A stretch of DNA of 64,000 bases from Clostridia bacterium (GCA_018436095.1 JAHDMJ010000011.1:146249-210248), one strand, 5' to 3'. Shown: positions 15,483-25,205, numbered from the stretch's first letter. The notes: generated from the letters alone by a model not told the origin. Program-made: numbers and translations.

Positions 15483-16874
15483 TTACCCCTGGCTGGCCCG
15501 CAACATCTTGCGAAGCTGCTGCATAATGGTGGCTTTTTTGGTGCGGACAGCCTCAAGGCCATCCCTTTCATCAGCCAGGAAAATAGTCACCCACTGAATA
15601 GCATCCATCATTTGATGGATAGACTCTTGATAAAGAATCTGGATTTTGCCGTACTCCGCCAAAACCTCGGCAGTGATGGTCAATATCTCGTCTTTGATCA
15701 TATCGGCGGCGGCTTTATCCATGCGCCGGTATAAAACATCATATAATTCTTCATTTGAATAAGTTTTATGAAGCACCAGGACGAAAAGCTCCAGATCCTC
15801 AATGGCATTGCCGTCTTCAATTTCAAAAAGCATTTTGAAAAAAACGTGCCACTCGTAATCGGTATTGGCCAGATACTGCAGGCGGCGGCCCAAGATCAGG
15901 CTGAAATTATTGTCGGCCTGAAAATCCCGGCCAAAAATGACTTTTTCTTCGAAATCGGTTTTCTTATCCCGGGCTTGGACAAATTTTCCGGAAAGGCGAA
16001 ACAGCATCTGCCGCAGCTCTTCTTCGCTGGCGTCACTGCTTTTGCGGGCTACATAAAAGCCCAGCACTTCGCAGGTCTTGCGAAAATCTACGGTAAAGCC
16101 TAAAGAATCCGCCATTTTCTTCATGTAAAGATCGCTGATCATCATGGCCAGAAAATTGCCGTAACCCAGATCTTCAAAAACATGGCGGGTCTCCTTCTTA
16201 GGGGCCAGCCGCAGCGACAGATTCATCAGCATATTATCTATGCCGTCAAGGTTGTTTTTTAAGGTATCCAGAGTACTGCGAATAAACTCGTCATTGGGCA
16301 GGTAGGCATTGTTTTTATAAATAAGCTCATGCTCCACCTCAGACCAGAAGGAGTTGATCATGGATTTGACCTGCAGCTCAAAACGTATGGGCGCATCATC
16401 CTTAAGATAAAGACCGTCCACCCGGTAAACGGCCAGGCCGTTTTTTTGGGTTTGGGGCTGGGGCACCGCCAGCCAAAAAAACAGATTGGGCAATGCGGGA
16501 TCATAATACAGTCCTTCGTCAGTGGTTAAGAAGAAGTTTTCTTTCAGTCGGGTATAGATCCGTACTTCATCGGCGGTAAAACGGCACTCCGCCAAAACGC
16601 CAATAATATCGGGTATACTGTTTAGAATCATTTGAGGATTCCGGTACTGTTTATACAGTTCCCGGCGAATAATCTTTTCCTTCAGACTGGTCTTCGTTTT
16701 CAGCCGGGCTTTGAAGGCAATGATTTGTTGGTTATCCTCCTGAAGCACCGTAGTCAAAAGACCTACTATTTCATTGAGAGCGGCCTCGTAGACCTGGCGG
16801 TTGCGGTCCAAAAGAGCTGTGGTCTCATCAATGATATCAAAAAGTTCCATTCTTTGGCTTTCTTCTTTAGCCAT
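15483..16874 (-). CDS. RelA/SpoT-domain protein with divergent catalytic motifs
   Basis: 463 residues; start ATG at 16874 is 7 nt after GGAGG (a TTG two codons upstream overlaps less well). Residues about 50-190 resemble the RelA/SpoT nucleotidyltransferase domain: D89-IIGV, the E-L-Q triplet at 166-168, and WSEVEHELIYK at 178-187. The usual G-Y-x-S-x-H pyrophosphate-transfer motif is missing; the matching place reads NGLAVYRVDGLY, and the Arg of GVRI is Leu. The C-terminal 270 residues are helical and unrecognised. It may be a non-catalytic or specialised alarmone synthetase relative. It follows the unknown 199-residue gene by 16 nt and is likely cotranscribed. Confidence 0.7.
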   Translation of the reverse strand: MAKEESQRMELFDIIDETTALLDRNRQVYEAALNEIVGLLTTVLQEDNQQIIAFKARLKTKTSLKEKIIRRELYKQYRNPQMILNSIPDIIGVLAECRFTADEVRIYTRLKENFFLTTDEGLYYDPALPNLFFWLAVPQPQTQKNGLAVYRVDGLYLKDDAPIRFELQVKSMINSFWSEVEHELIYKNNAYLPNDEFIRSTLDTLKNNLDGIDNMLMNLSLRLAPKKETRHVFEDLGYGNFLAMMISDLYMKKMADSLGFTVDFRKTCEVLGFYVARKSSDASEEELRQMLFRLSGKFVQARDKKTDFEEKVIFGRDFQADNNFSLILGRRLQYLANTDYEWHVFFKMLFEIEDGNAIEDLELFVLVLHKTYSNEELYDVLYRRMDKAAADMIKDEILTITAEVLAEYGKIQILYQESIHQMMDAIQWVTIFLADERDGLEAVRTKKATIMQQLRKMLRASQG

Positions 16875-16890
16875 CGGCAATCCTCCAAAT

Positions 16891-17490
16891 TTAATTCATT
16901 AAGGCAGGGAATTGGTCACCGGTAACGCTTTGATAAATCTCTTTCGCTCTGGTCAAACAATTGCCTTTGTTCAGCTTGGCACCCAGTTCCATCTTGCCCA
17001 TGGCTTCGGCACAATCCCAAAGCACAGCCAAATCCTCGCCGCTGCCAACATATTTGCAGTAAATCCTCTCCAACAAGGCAAAAACCGAGGCAGAGGCACA
17101 AAAGTCAAAGTGCCGGCCGTTGCTGAATAAGCCGAAGCCCATATAAGCGAAGCGAAAATGAAGCTTGTCCCGAAACAGCAGGGAGGAACTGATGGCGCTT
17201 TTGGCATAGCCTTTATATTCGATAACCCTGGCCGGCAGAGAAAACTGCCGGTCTTCGTCCCAATTAACGGCTTTTTCCAGGCCCTGGCCTAAGCGCAACT
17301 GCTTTTGAATCTCCGTGGCGGCGGATAATGTTAATTTTTTATCCACCAACAGCCGGGCGGTATATAAGCAAAAAAACAGCAGGTCCGGATAGCGGGAGGG
17401 CTGCTCCGCCGGCGTCACATATAGATGGCCGATAACATCCAGCTTGCGGCCGTAAAAAGCCCACTCCGATTGCAAATCATTTAAAAACAT
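16891..17490 (-). CDS. hypothetical protein upstream of RelA/SpoT-like gene
   Basis: 199 residues starting MFLNDLQSEWAFYG, with AAGGAGAG before the ATG. It appears soluble and mostly helical. It carries several aromatic and Cys residues (FGLFSNGRHFDFCASAS, RIYCKYVGS, VLWDCAEAMGKM). I recognise no domain. It ends 16 nt before the RelA/SpoT-like start, so the two most likely form a fixed pair. Possible roles include partner, regulator or substrate of the RelA-like protein, but nothing in the sequence settles this. Confidence 0.7.
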   Translation of the reverse strand: MFLNDLQSEWAFYGRKLDVIGHLYVTPAEQPSRYPDLLFFCLYTARLLVDKKLTLSAATEIQKQLRLGQGLEKAVNWDEDRQFSLPARVIEYKGYAKSAISSSLLFRDKLHFRFAYMGFGLFSNGRHFDFCASASVFALLERIYCKYVGSGEDLAVLWDCAEAMGKMELGAKLNKGNCLTRAKEIYQSVTGDQFPALMN

Positions 17491-17537
17491 TAATTCTCTC
17501 CTTACCTATCGGGGTGAAATACGGATACATAAGAAAT

Positions 17538-17566
17538 AAAGGAGTGACTTTCGTCACTCCTTTATT
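17538..17566. terminator. hairpin terminator
   Basis: AAAGGAGTGAC / GTCACTCCTTT with a short TTTC loop, AT-rich on both sides. It can end minus-strand readthrough from the peptide ABC genes only in part, as it lies beyond them; it is best placed as the boundary before the RelA-like operon promoter. Confidence 0.6.
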
Positions 17567-17623
17567 ATACCTTAGTTTATCTGATTGCTCAACCAAGCAA
17601 TGATTGAAAGCCCTTAATTTCTC

Positions 17624-19177
17624 TTAGGAGAAGGACAATTCGGAAATGTAGATCCGGCTGTCCTGACGCAGAGTCCAGTTCAGGTTTTCGGCGCCGCCAT
17701 GGAGATCGTCCAGAACCAGCAGGTAGATGGCGAAAGGATCGTCATACAGCTTCTGAACCAGGCTGTCGTAGATTTCCTGACGTTTTTCCAGATCCATCTC
17801 GGATTTGGCTTCTTCGATCATGGCATTGTATTCGGCATTGTCAACAGCAGACTGGGTACCGGTCTTGTGAACCAATGCGGAGTAGGTGCGGTCCATATCG
17901 AAGAATTCGTTGGAGGTGCAGGAGAACTGCATATCGGGAGTCTTGTTGGGATCGAATAAGGTGTCCAGCCATTCCTGCCAGCTGACGAACTTAGTCTCAA
18001 TCTTGAAACCGGCTTCGCCCAATTGAGCTGCCACAGCCTCGGTGAGCTCGCCGTCTTTCAGCCAGCGGCCCCGCTCGGAGAGGAGCTGAATGGGTTCGCC
18101 TTTATAACCGGCTTCTTCCAGCAAAGCTTTGGCTTTTTCTACATCGTAAGGATATTTCTCAACTTTGTCGGAGAAACCGAAGTAGCCGTCACGGCCCATC
18201 TGGCCTTCGCAGGGACGGGCATAGCCGCCAAAGAGAGCTTCGGCCAAGCCTTCTAAGTCAATGGCGTAGTTGGCAGCCAGACGCATGTTTTTGTCTTTCA
18301 TGATACCGGAACGCTGATTGAAACGGACCCAGGAAGTCTCGGTGCCGATACCGGAGAAGACTTTGGGCAGATCGGCAACGTATTCGGGGTACATGTTCAA
18401 GGCGATGTCAATTTCGCCGGTTTTCAGAGCGGCAGCCCGGGTTACCACTTCTTCAATGAAACGGTAAGTGGCTTTTTCCAGAACAGGCTTCTCACCCCAG
18501 TAACTGTCATTGCGGACGATAGTGATGTACTGGCCGCGGGTCCAGTTATCCAGCTTGTAAGGGCCGGTGCCGTTGGCAACCTGGGTCAACTGATCCATGG
18601 TTTTGCCTTCGGTGAAGGATTTGGATACCATATCCAGCTTGGTCAATCTCTTCAGCAGAATAGGATCGGGAACGCTGGTGGTGATGGTCAGATTTTTATC
18701 GTCTACTTTCTCAGCTTTGGCGATAGACTCGAAATCGGAGAAAATCTGGGAGTTGTATTCGGGGTCAATGATGCGGTTGATGGAGTATACAGCATCATCA
18801 ACGGTGAAGGCGCTGCCGTCATGGAAGGTCACGCCGTCACGAATGGTGAATTTCCAAGTCAGGTCGTCAACGATCTCGTAATCGGTAGCCAGGCAGGGGA
18901 TGGGCTCCAAAGTGACGCCGTCCAGCTTGTAAAGAGGCTCAAAGACGCTCCAGGTGATGGTGCGCATGTTGCCGTCATCAGGATACTGGGTATCCAAAGT
19001 GGTAGGCTCGCCTTGGATGGCGATGGTGATCTCTGTCTTAGGAGCCGCAGGAGCAGCACCGGTGGCTTCAGTGGGTGTGGTGCTTGTGGTCGGCGCCGTT
19101 GTGCCGGAGCTGCCGCAGCCGGCCAGGATACCCAATGCAAATACACAGATCAGCAGGATACTTAAAGTTTTTTTCAT
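17624..19177 (-). CDS. peptide ABC transporter substrate-binding lipoprotein
   Basis: 517 residues, a family-5 solute-binding protein of the oligopeptide/nickel type. The signal peptide ends in lipobox L-A-G-C (Cys about 21), followed by a Thr/Pro/Ala linker. Diagnostic stretches are TWSVFEPLYKLDGVTLEPIPCLATDY, WKFTIRDGVTFHDGSAFTVDDAVYSI and the C-terminal YDDPFAIYLLVLDDLH. It delivers peptides or a metal chelate to the OppBC permease. The gene is last in the operon, 277 bp after the OppF-like ATPase gene, so it may have its own promoter. Ligand not determinable. Confidence 0.9.
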   Translation of the reverse strand: MKKTLSILLICVFALGILAGCGSSGTTAPTTSTTPTEATGAAPAAPKTEITIAIQGEPTTLDTQYPDDGNMRTITWSVFEPLYKLDGVTLEPIPCLATDYEIVDDLTWKFTIRDGVTFHDGSAFTVDDAVYSINRIIDPEYNSQIFSDFESIAKAEKVDDKNLTITTSVPDPILLKRLTKLDMVSKSFTEGKTMDQLTQVANGTGPYKLDNWTRGQYITIVRNDSYWGEKPVLEKATYRFIEEVVTRAAALKTGEIDIALNMYPEYVADLPKVFSGIGTETSWVRFNQRSGIMKDKNMRLAANYAIDLEGLAEALFGGYARPCEGQMGRDGYFGFSDKVEKYPYDVEKAKALLEEAGYKGEPIQLLSERGRWLKDGELTEAVAAQLGEAGFKIETKFVSWQEWLDTLFDPNKTPDMQFSCTSNEFFDMDRTYSALVHKTGTQSAVDNAEYNAMIEEAKSEMDLEKRQEIYDSLVQKLYDDPFAIYLLVLDDLHGGAENLNWTLRQDSRIYISELSFS

Positions 19178-19453
19178 TTAAATTTTCCCTCCCAATTAAT
19201 GATAATTTGTCTAAACCCAAACATGTGCAACAGAGCTTACAACAACCTTCGAGTAAATCTCCGGAAAAAGTTGGCTGCTTCTCCCCCCTCCTCAATCAAT
19301 CTGCACAGTGCATCTTAACTATACGGAATACTATTGCCAATTTTCGCACACAGTAAATAGAGATTCTACGGAATTTACAGAATTCCTTCTGGTTGCCAAG
19401 ATTTTGTTAACAGTTTGTAAAACGGTATATTAGGAACGCCTGATTAAAGAGAT

Positions 19454-20467
19454 TTAACTGATCTCGGAATCCCCTTCAAAGTTTTCAAAGCAAGCTACCC
19501 AGTGACCGGGGCGCCGTTCCAAAAGGGGCGGCGTCTCTTTGAAGCAGCGCTCGGAAGCCAGCTTGCAGCGGGCGGCAAAACGGCAGCCCGGTGGCGGATC
19601 AACGGGAGAAGGCACCTCGCCCAAAAGAATCTCCCTCTTGATGTGGCGGTTTCTGGGATCCTCGATAGGTACGGCGCAAAGAAGAGCTTCCGTATAGGGA
19701 TGGAGCCGGTGGGCAAAGATTTCTTCCGTCTCGCCGTACTCCACCAGTTTGCCCACGTACATTACGGCAATATGGGAAGACAGCCAGCGTACCACCCGGA
19801 TATCGTGGGAAATAAACATGTAGGTAAGATTGTGGCTGGCCTGCAGATCCTTCAGCAGATTAAGAACCATGGCCCGGACGGAAACGTCCAGGGCGGAGAT
19901 GGGCTCGTCGGCCACGATGAAGTCGGGATTCAAAGCGATGGAGCGGGCAATACCGATACACTGCTTTTGACCGGCGGCCAGGGTGTGAGGATATTCGTGC
20001 ATCAGCTCAGGCTTTAAGCCTACGGTGCGCAACAGCTCGGCTACCCGGTCTTCTAATTCACTGCCGCTGCAAACATTATGGACTTCCAAAGGCTCGCCGA
20101 TAATCTTGCCGATTTTATTGCGGCTGTCGAAAGAGCTGAAGGAGTCCTGGAAAATAAGCTGGGCCCTGGTGCGGAATTTCTTTTCCTGCTCGGCGGTATA
20201 TTTGTAAATATCCTCGCCTTGGAAATAGATTTCACCGCTGCTCTTGTTCAAAAGCTTCAGAGCCAGGCGGCCCATGGTAGTTTTGCCGCAGCCGGATTCA
20301 CCTACGAGACCCAGCGTTTGCCCGGCATAGACGTCCAGAGTTACGTCGTCTACGGCGTGAACGTTTGATTTAGCTTTACTGATCAAACCGCCGCCAATGG
20401 GGAAATATTTCTTTAAATTACGAACGGATAACAGAGTTTCTTTTGCTTTGGCATCGATTTCAGTCAT
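19454..20467 (-). CDS. oligopeptide ABC transporter ATPase, OppF type
   Basis: About 337 residues. Walker A is GESGCGKTTMG, followed by Q-loop RTRAQLIFQDSFSSFDS and Walker B FIVADEPISALDVS. The signature is AAGQKQCIGIARS rather than LSGGQ, a relaxed form seen in some family members. The C-terminus has the oligopeptide/dipeptide extension with Cys residues (CRFAARCKLASERC), which can hold an iron-sulfur cluster in related ATPases. The ATG at 20467 is 8 nt from GAGGGG; an upstream GTG lies inside the ribosome site. It pairs with the OppD-like ATPase. Confidence 0.9.
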   Translation of the reverse strand: MTEIDAKAKETLLSVRNLKKYFPIGGGLISKAKSNVHAVDDVTLDVYAGQTLGLVGESGCGKTTMGRLALKLLNKSSGEIYFQGEDIYKYTAEQEKKFRTRAQLIFQDSFSSFDSRNKIGKIIGEPLEVHNVCSGSELEDRVAELLRTVGLKPELMHEYPHTLAAGQKQCIGIARSIALNPDFIVADEPISALDVSVRAMVLNLLKDLQASHNLTYMFISHDIRVVRWLSSHIAVMYVGKLVEYGETEEIFAHRLHPYTEALLCAVPIEDPRNRHIKREILLGEVPSPVDPPPGCRFAARCKLASERCFKETPPLLERRPGHWVACFENFEGDSEIS

Positions 20468-20482
20468 GTTCTGCACCCCCCT

Positions 20483-21367
20483 CTACATTTTTACGGCCAG
20501 GGGATCGAATTCATCCCGGATCCAGTTACCCACCAGAGTAAGGCAAAGTACGGTGAGACCAATGAATAAGCCGGGGAATAAAACGATCCACGGGGCTTGG
20601 GTAAGATATTTACGCCCTTCGCCGATCATCAGGCCCCAGGAGGTCTGGGGAGGCTGAACACCGAAGCCCAGGAAGCTCAGGTTGGCTTCAGCATTGATGA
20701 AGTGAGCCAGCTCCAGAACGTAGGTAGTGACCAGAGGAGAGATGATATTAGGCATGATGTGTTTAAATAAGATCCGGTTGGTGGAGGCGCCGATGGCGTG
20801 GCCCGATTCCACCATGGCGGAGCTGCGGATAACCAGCACCTGACTTCTGGCCATACGGCAAAACAGCGTCCAGCTATTGACCAAAAGAGCGATGATCAGG
20901 TTTCTCATACCGGGGCCCAGAACCATAACGAAGGTAAGAGCGATCAGCAAAGTGGGAGAAGAGGCCCAGACGTCTACCAGACGCATAATGATCATATCGG
21001 TCCAGCCGCCGAAGTAACCGGCGATCATTCCCAGGGTAATACCGATCAGGGCGCCGACGCTGCCGACTACGAAACCTACGGTCAAGGAAACCCGGCCGCC
21101 CCAGATCAGGCGGGAGTAGATGTCACGACCCAACTGATCGGTACCCAGAATATGGGCGGGACCGCCTTTGGCAGTGGGCTCAAAAGAAGGTGCTGACAAA
21201 CGGTTATACAAGTCGCTTTGGGCTGCATCATAAGAGGTGACCAGAGGAGCGAAAATCAACATCAGGAAAATGATAATTAAAATAATCAAAGAAATCAGAG
21301 CCGCTTTGTTGTAACGAAAACGATCCCATAAAGTAACTTTTTTCTTGGAAGTTGCTAAATTTGCCAT
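20483..21367 (-). CDS. oligopeptide ABC transporter permease, OppC type
   Basis: 294 residues with a long N-terminal cytoplasmic stretch, the first helix near 27-47, an outside domain, and then five more helices. Family features are GTDQLGRDIYSRLIWGGRVSLTVG and the EAA loop ESGHAIGASTNRILFKHIMPNI. It forms the channel with OppB. Gene spacing of 15 nt on each side supports a single operon. Confidence 0.93.
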   Translation of the reverse strand: MANLATSKKKVTLWDRFRYNKAALISLIILIIIFLMLIFAPLVTSYDAAQSDLYNRLSAPSFEPTAKGGPAHILGTDQLGRDIYSRLIWGGRVSLTVGFVVGSVGALIGITLGMIAGYFGGWTDMIIMRLVDVWASSPTLLIALTFVMVLGPGMRNLIIALLVNSWTLFCRMARSQVLVIRSSAMVESGHAIGASTNRILFKHIMPNIISPLVTTYVLELAHFINAEANLSFLGFGVQPPQTSWGLMIGEGRKYLTQAPWIVLFPGLFIGLTVLCLTLVGNWIRDEFDPLAVKM

Positions 21368-21381
21368 GTGTTTCCCCCTCC

Positions 21382-22305
21382 TTAATACCGGATGCGAGGA
21401 TCAAATGCGGCGTACAAAATATCCACCAGCAAGTTGATCATGCATACGATAAGCGCTACGAAAAATACCTCTGCCTGGAGAAGCGGGAAATCCATGTTGT
21501 CAATGGTTTCGGAAATCAGATGGCCAAAGCCGGGGAAACCGAAAACTACTTCTACGGAAGCACTGAGTCCTCCTAGCTGTTTGGTAAAGTCGCTGCCGAT
21601 CATGGTGATGGAAGCCGTCATGATGTTCTTCAGAGCATGCTTGAACAAGACGGCCATCTCGGTAACGCCCTTGGCCCGGGCGGTAATAACATATAGTCCG
21701 TTTAACTGCTGCATCATTTCAAAACGGACAATCTGGGAAAGCTGACCCATAGGCCGGAAGGAAATAGCCAAGGCCGGCAGGATCATGTGCTTCCAGGTAC
21801 CGATACCGGAGGTGGGCAGCCAGCCCAGCTTCACGGAAAATACCAGCATCAGCATCAAACCGATCCAGAAGGGTGGCAGACAAATACCGCCCAGTGAAAT
21901 AATCGTCAGGACCCGGTCCAAAAACGAACCTTTGTGGTAAGCTGCGGCGATACCCAAGGGGATAGCCACAATTACCGAGATGCAGGATGCGAAGAAAATT
22001 AATAATGCAGTAAGGGGCAGGTCATCCATGATAACTTCCATGCAAGGTCTGCGCTGCCACCAGGACATACCGAAGTCTAAAGTAGCCGCGTCTTTCAAAA
22101 ACGTGCCCAACTGCTCGATCATAGGCTTATCAAGTCCTAGCTGCTGGCTCAGCAGTTGCCGCTGTTCTTCCGTAGCGGTCAGAGGGAGCATGATGTCAAC
22201 GGGGTTGCCGACCATGTGGGTGATGACAAAAACCAGAATTGAAATACCAATTACTACAAGCACGGTAAAGGCAAGGCGCTGTAGTATGTATTTACCCATT
22301 CCCAT
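21382..22305 (-). CDS. oligopeptide ABC transporter permease, OppB type
   Basis: About 307 residues. The N-terminal helix (YILQRLAFTVLVVIGISILVFVITH) and the later helices match OppB/DppB permeases. The EAA-type coupling loop is ITARAKGVTEMAVLFKHALKNIM, and the C-terminus is VDILYAAFDPRIRY. The ATG at 22305 follows GGAGG by 8 nt; an upstream ATG at 22338 has no ribosome site. It lies between the OppD and OppC genes. Confidence 0.93.
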   Translation of the reverse strand: MGMGKYILQRLAFTVLVVIGISILVFVITHMVGNPVDIMLPLTATEEQRQLLSQQLGLDKPMIEQLGTFLKDAATLDFGMSWWQRRPCMEVIMDDLPLTALLIFFASCISVIVAIPLGIAAAYHKGSFLDRVLTIISLGGICLPPFWIGLMLMLVFSVKLGWLPTSGIGTWKHMILPALAISFRPMGQLSQIVRFEMMQQLNGLYVITARAKGVTEMAVLFKHALKNIMTASITMIGSDFTKQLGGLSASVEVVFGFPGFGHLISETIDNMDFPLLQAEVFFVALIVCMINLLVDILYAAFDPRIRY

Positions 22306-22358
22306 AAATATACCTCCTGCTTCCTGGCCCGCCGCCAAGGAGGGCCATATTTTAACCT

Positions 22359-23357
22359 TTATTTACTTTTATTTAAAGGGAAATGACAGCGTACCCAATG
22401 GTCTCCGGTACCGCTTAAATCCGTATACCCCGGCTCTTCCGTTTTGCAGATATCCTGGCAATAGTCGCAGCGGGGATGGAATTTACAGCCGGAAGGCAAA
22501 GCCATCAGATCCGGCGGGTCACCGGAAATAATATTGAGCCGGCCGCCTTCTTTCATGGCGGTAATAGATCCCATAATACCTCGGGTGTAGGGGTGAGCCG
22601 AGTTTTCGAACAGGGTAAATACATCGCAGATTTCGATAAGCTGGCCGGCATACATGATAGCTACCCGGTCGGCCATTTCCGCCACGATGCCCAAGTCGGA
22701 AGTGATGAAAAGGATTGTGGTATCAATTTCTTTTCTTAACTGCTGCATCAAGCGCAGGATCTGAGCCTGGATGGTTACGTCCAGGGAGCAGGTAGGCTCA
22801 TCAGCGATGAGCACCTTAGGCCGGCAGGACAAGGCTATCGCAATCATAATACGCTGCTTCATACCGCCGGACAGCTCATGAGGATAGTTATAATAACGTT
22901 TTTCCGGAGAAGGAATACGAACGATGCCCAGCATTTCAATAGCTTTTTTCTTGGCTTCCTCTCCTTTTAGGCCCTGGTTGATCTCTACGGCCTCCTGGAT
23001 CTGCTGGCCGATGGTCTGGGATGGATTCAGCGAAGACATAGGTTCCTGAAGAATCATGGCCATGCCTTTACCCCGGACATCCTTCATGCTTTTCATGGGC
23101 AGGTCAAAAACACTAACGCCGTCCAGAACTACTTCGCCGGATTTGATTTTGCCGGGAGGCCAAACCACAAGACGAAGCATGGAAAGAGCTGTTACCGTTT
23201 TGCCGCTGCCGCTTTCGCCCACCAGCGCCAGGCATTCTCCTTTTCTGACGGAAAAGGATACGCCGTCAACGGCTTTCACTTCGCCTTCCCGGAGGAAGAA
23301 GGAAGTACTTAAGTCCTTGACGCTAAGAATAATATCCTTGGTTTTAGTCTCTTCCAA
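22359..23357 (-). CDS. oligopeptide ABC transporter ATPase, OppD type
   Basis: About 332 residues with intact Walker A ([11 protein letters not shown]), signature LSGGMKQR and Walker [14 protein letters not shown]. The oligopeptide C-terminal extension has [13 protein letters not shown]. First gene of the operon OppD-B-C-F-A. I choose the TTG at 23357, 8 nt after AGGAGG; the upstream GTG at 23366 overlaps the ribosome site. Confidence 0.92.
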   Translation of the reverse strand: MEETKTKDIILSVKDLSTSFFLREGEVKAVDGVSFSVRKGECLALVGESGSGKTVTALSMLRLVVWPPGKIKSGEVVLDGVSVFDLPMKSMKDVRGKGMAMILQEPMSSLNPSQTIGQQIQEAVEINQGLKGEEAKKKAIEMLGIVRIPSPEKRYYNYPHELSGGMKQRIMIAIALSCRPKVLIADEPTCSLDVTIQAQILRLMQQLRKEIDTTILFITSDLGIVAEMADRVAIMYAGQLIEICDVFTLFENSAHPYTRGIMGSITAMKEGGRLNIISGDPPDLMALPSGCKFHPRCDYCQDICKTEEPGYTDLSGTGDHWVRCHFPLNKSK

Positions 23358-23497
23358 AATGAACACCTCCTATTTTACTAACCATAGCAAAAAATCCCTC
23401 TCCCCCTTTTTTGATCTATCAGAACTTTAACTTCTCGCAGCTTAGCCAGCCTGGAGAAAGGTTCTTCCCGAACGAAAAACATTGGTTATCTTTTGAC

Positions 23498-23513
23498 ATT
23501 AACGTAGGTTAAT
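23498..23513. promoter_or_regulatory. possible operator upstream of the peptide ABC operon
   Basis: ATTAACGTAGGTTAAT, a perfect 6-bp inverted repeat with a 4-nt spacer, about 140 bp before oppD. Operator-like, but no regulator can be assigned. Confidence 0.35.
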
Positions 23514-23965
23514 ATAGATTGGAAAAAAAATAATAAGTCTTCGCTTATGTCTATGCAAATTGCTTAAACATTAGCCTATATTTTCTTTCCGACAAAGCTC
23601 GGCATTTTCCTCATTTTTTATGGAAAAAGGCACAAAAAAGTAAAGAAAATGAAAACATAGGCTTAATAATTCTCCGCTAGTTGCAAAACTCCTGCAAGAA
23701 CGGGAATATACTATGCTGTTTTTTGCAGCCAAAATTATAAAAATATACGGCAAAAAGCATAATAAATAGTCAAATGCGTATAAATATAACAGGATATAAT
23801 TTTCAGACTATTTATTCATAACCGATGTTAAGAAAAAAAGGCTATAAGGCAATAGTCACTTAATGAAATTTAGCTGTTTTATTCTTTTATTAGTTACAGT
23901 TTATCCCGAAGTTAACCTAGACTAATTTTAATGTATAAATATTTTTATTATTTCATAGAATTGGC

Positions 23966-24010
23966 AATAAAATACCGCTGTGCCGGAGAAAGGCAGACAG
24001 CGGTATCTTT
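23966..24010 (-). terminator. terminator of the P-loop gene
   Basis: ATACCGCTGT...CC / GG...ACAGCGGTAT hairpin. On the minus strand it is followed by TTTTATT, 20 nt after the stop codon of the P-loop gene. Confidence 0.8.
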
Positions 24011-24031
24011 TTCAGCTTATTTCTTTAAATC

Positions 24032-25108
24032 TTATTTTAATCCGCCGCCGGCCAGGAATTCCCGGATCAGCACTTCTTTCTCCATTTCCAGAGCGGTAAA
24101 ATCCATGGCCTTGACGTAATAAGTTTCCAGATGATCATGAATTTTTTTATTTTCCGCCATTAGCTTCTGGGCCCGTTGCCGGGCGTCCTCAATAGCCGTC
24201 AGCAAAAACTCGGCTTCCAGCTCGTTGCGCCCGTTTAGGTTCTTATGATACCAACGCTCCAGTTCTACGGTTTTGCATTTGTCGCCGGGGGCTTCACCGT
24301 TAAGATAATAAAGGGCTTTTAATTCCGGCAAAAAAACGGCATTTAGGGCATCGGGCTCCTGGGGATCATGAACAAACCAAACGCCATAGCCTTTGCCTTG
24401 GGCCTTAGTACCAATATAGTTCAGCACTTTGGTGCCGATAGCCAGGTCATCGGTAATAAACTGATAGCCCTTTTCCGCTTGCTCAAAAAGCTCGTCAAAA
24501 TGGCTGACCAGGCCTTGGGGGGCCATAATGGTGTAAAACCGGTGCCGGCTGGGTTCTTTCGGTATACTGTTGCCCACTAGCTGCTCTTTCAATAACTGAT
24601 CCAGCCAGGCCTCCATACCCTCTTCATCCAATCTGATCTTGTAAAGGCTTTGGCGCCGTTCTGCAAAATCCCGGGCTTTTTTCAATAAAGCATAAATTTC
24701 TAAAAACATCTTTTTGTTTTCATTGGTAAGAGAGAGTATTTCCTGCCGGTATTCTTTGAGGATATCCCGGCGCCAAAAGCGGCCCAGGTCTACAATCATA
24801 TCCCGTACCCCGGGGTAGACCGGATCCCGGGTATGGGGGGCCGTACCATCCATAATCGCCAGGCTGAAATCCCGGATGATCACACCGTCCAGAGAGCGGG
24901 CGTCGGAGGAACACCACAAAAGCTCCGTTTCCAGCCCGGCTTCAGCCAAAGCCTTGCCGATACGGCGCATTAAAGTAGCCTTGCCTGTACCTGGCCCTCC
25001 TTTTAAAATATACAACTGATCAATACCCTCCAGATTGGTATCCCAATGAGATAAGTATCCTTGGTAGGTAATGGCCCCGGGGAAGTATTGTCTGATATTC
25101 TTTTCCAT
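24032..25108 (-). CDS. P-loop ATPase-like protein with altered Walker A
   Basis: 358 residues starting MEKNIRQYFPGAITYQGYLSHW. A Walker A-like loop at residues 37-45 reads G-G-P-G-T-G-K-A-T, where Ala44 stands in place of the Ser/Thr that normally helps hold magnesium; a Thr follows directly. The overall layout (N-terminal nucleotide-binding part, Ala/Glu-rich helical middle, C-terminal helix) resembles a family of uncharacterised clostridial ATPases of about 350 residues. A coiled coil is likely near 100-150 and 300-340. Substrate and pathway unknown. It stands alone, with its own terminator, next to the agr-like locus. Confidence 0.65.
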   Translation of the reverse strand: MEKNIRQYFPGAITYQGYLSHWDTNLEGIDQLYILKGGPGTGKATLMRRIGKALAEAGLETELLWCSSDARSLDGVIIRDFSLAIMDGTAPHTRDPVYPGVRDMIVDLGRFWRRDILKEYRQEILSLTNENKKMFLEIYALLKKARDFAERRQSLYKIRLDEEGMEAWLDQLLKEQLVGNSIPKEPSRHRFYTIMAPQGLVSHFDELFEQAEKGYQFITDDLAIGTKVLNYIGTKAQGKGYGVWFVHDPQEPDALNAVFLPELKALYYLNGEAPGDKCKTVELERWYHKNLNGRNELEAEFLLTAIEDARQRAQKLMAENKKIHDHLETYYVKAMDFTALEMEKEVLIREFLAGGGLK

Positions 25109-25205
25109 AGTAACCCCCTTTGCTGGTCATGCGGCTAAACTTTACTTCATATAATATGCCGCCTGATTTACCGAGGTGCCCGCTCGGGGAGATATATCTG
25201 CCCCG

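Larger units (their letters stand above)
23367..24031. other. AT-rich gene-free stretch
   Basis: About 665 bases without a convincing gene, much richer in A and T than its neighbours. It must hold the promoter of the oligopeptide operon. It contains the palindrome at 23498-23513, a similar half-site GTTAACCTAGACTAA at 23911-23925, mirrored ATTAGCCTAT / ATAGGCTTAAT near 23568 and 23656, and a terminator at its right end. Confidence 0.7.
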
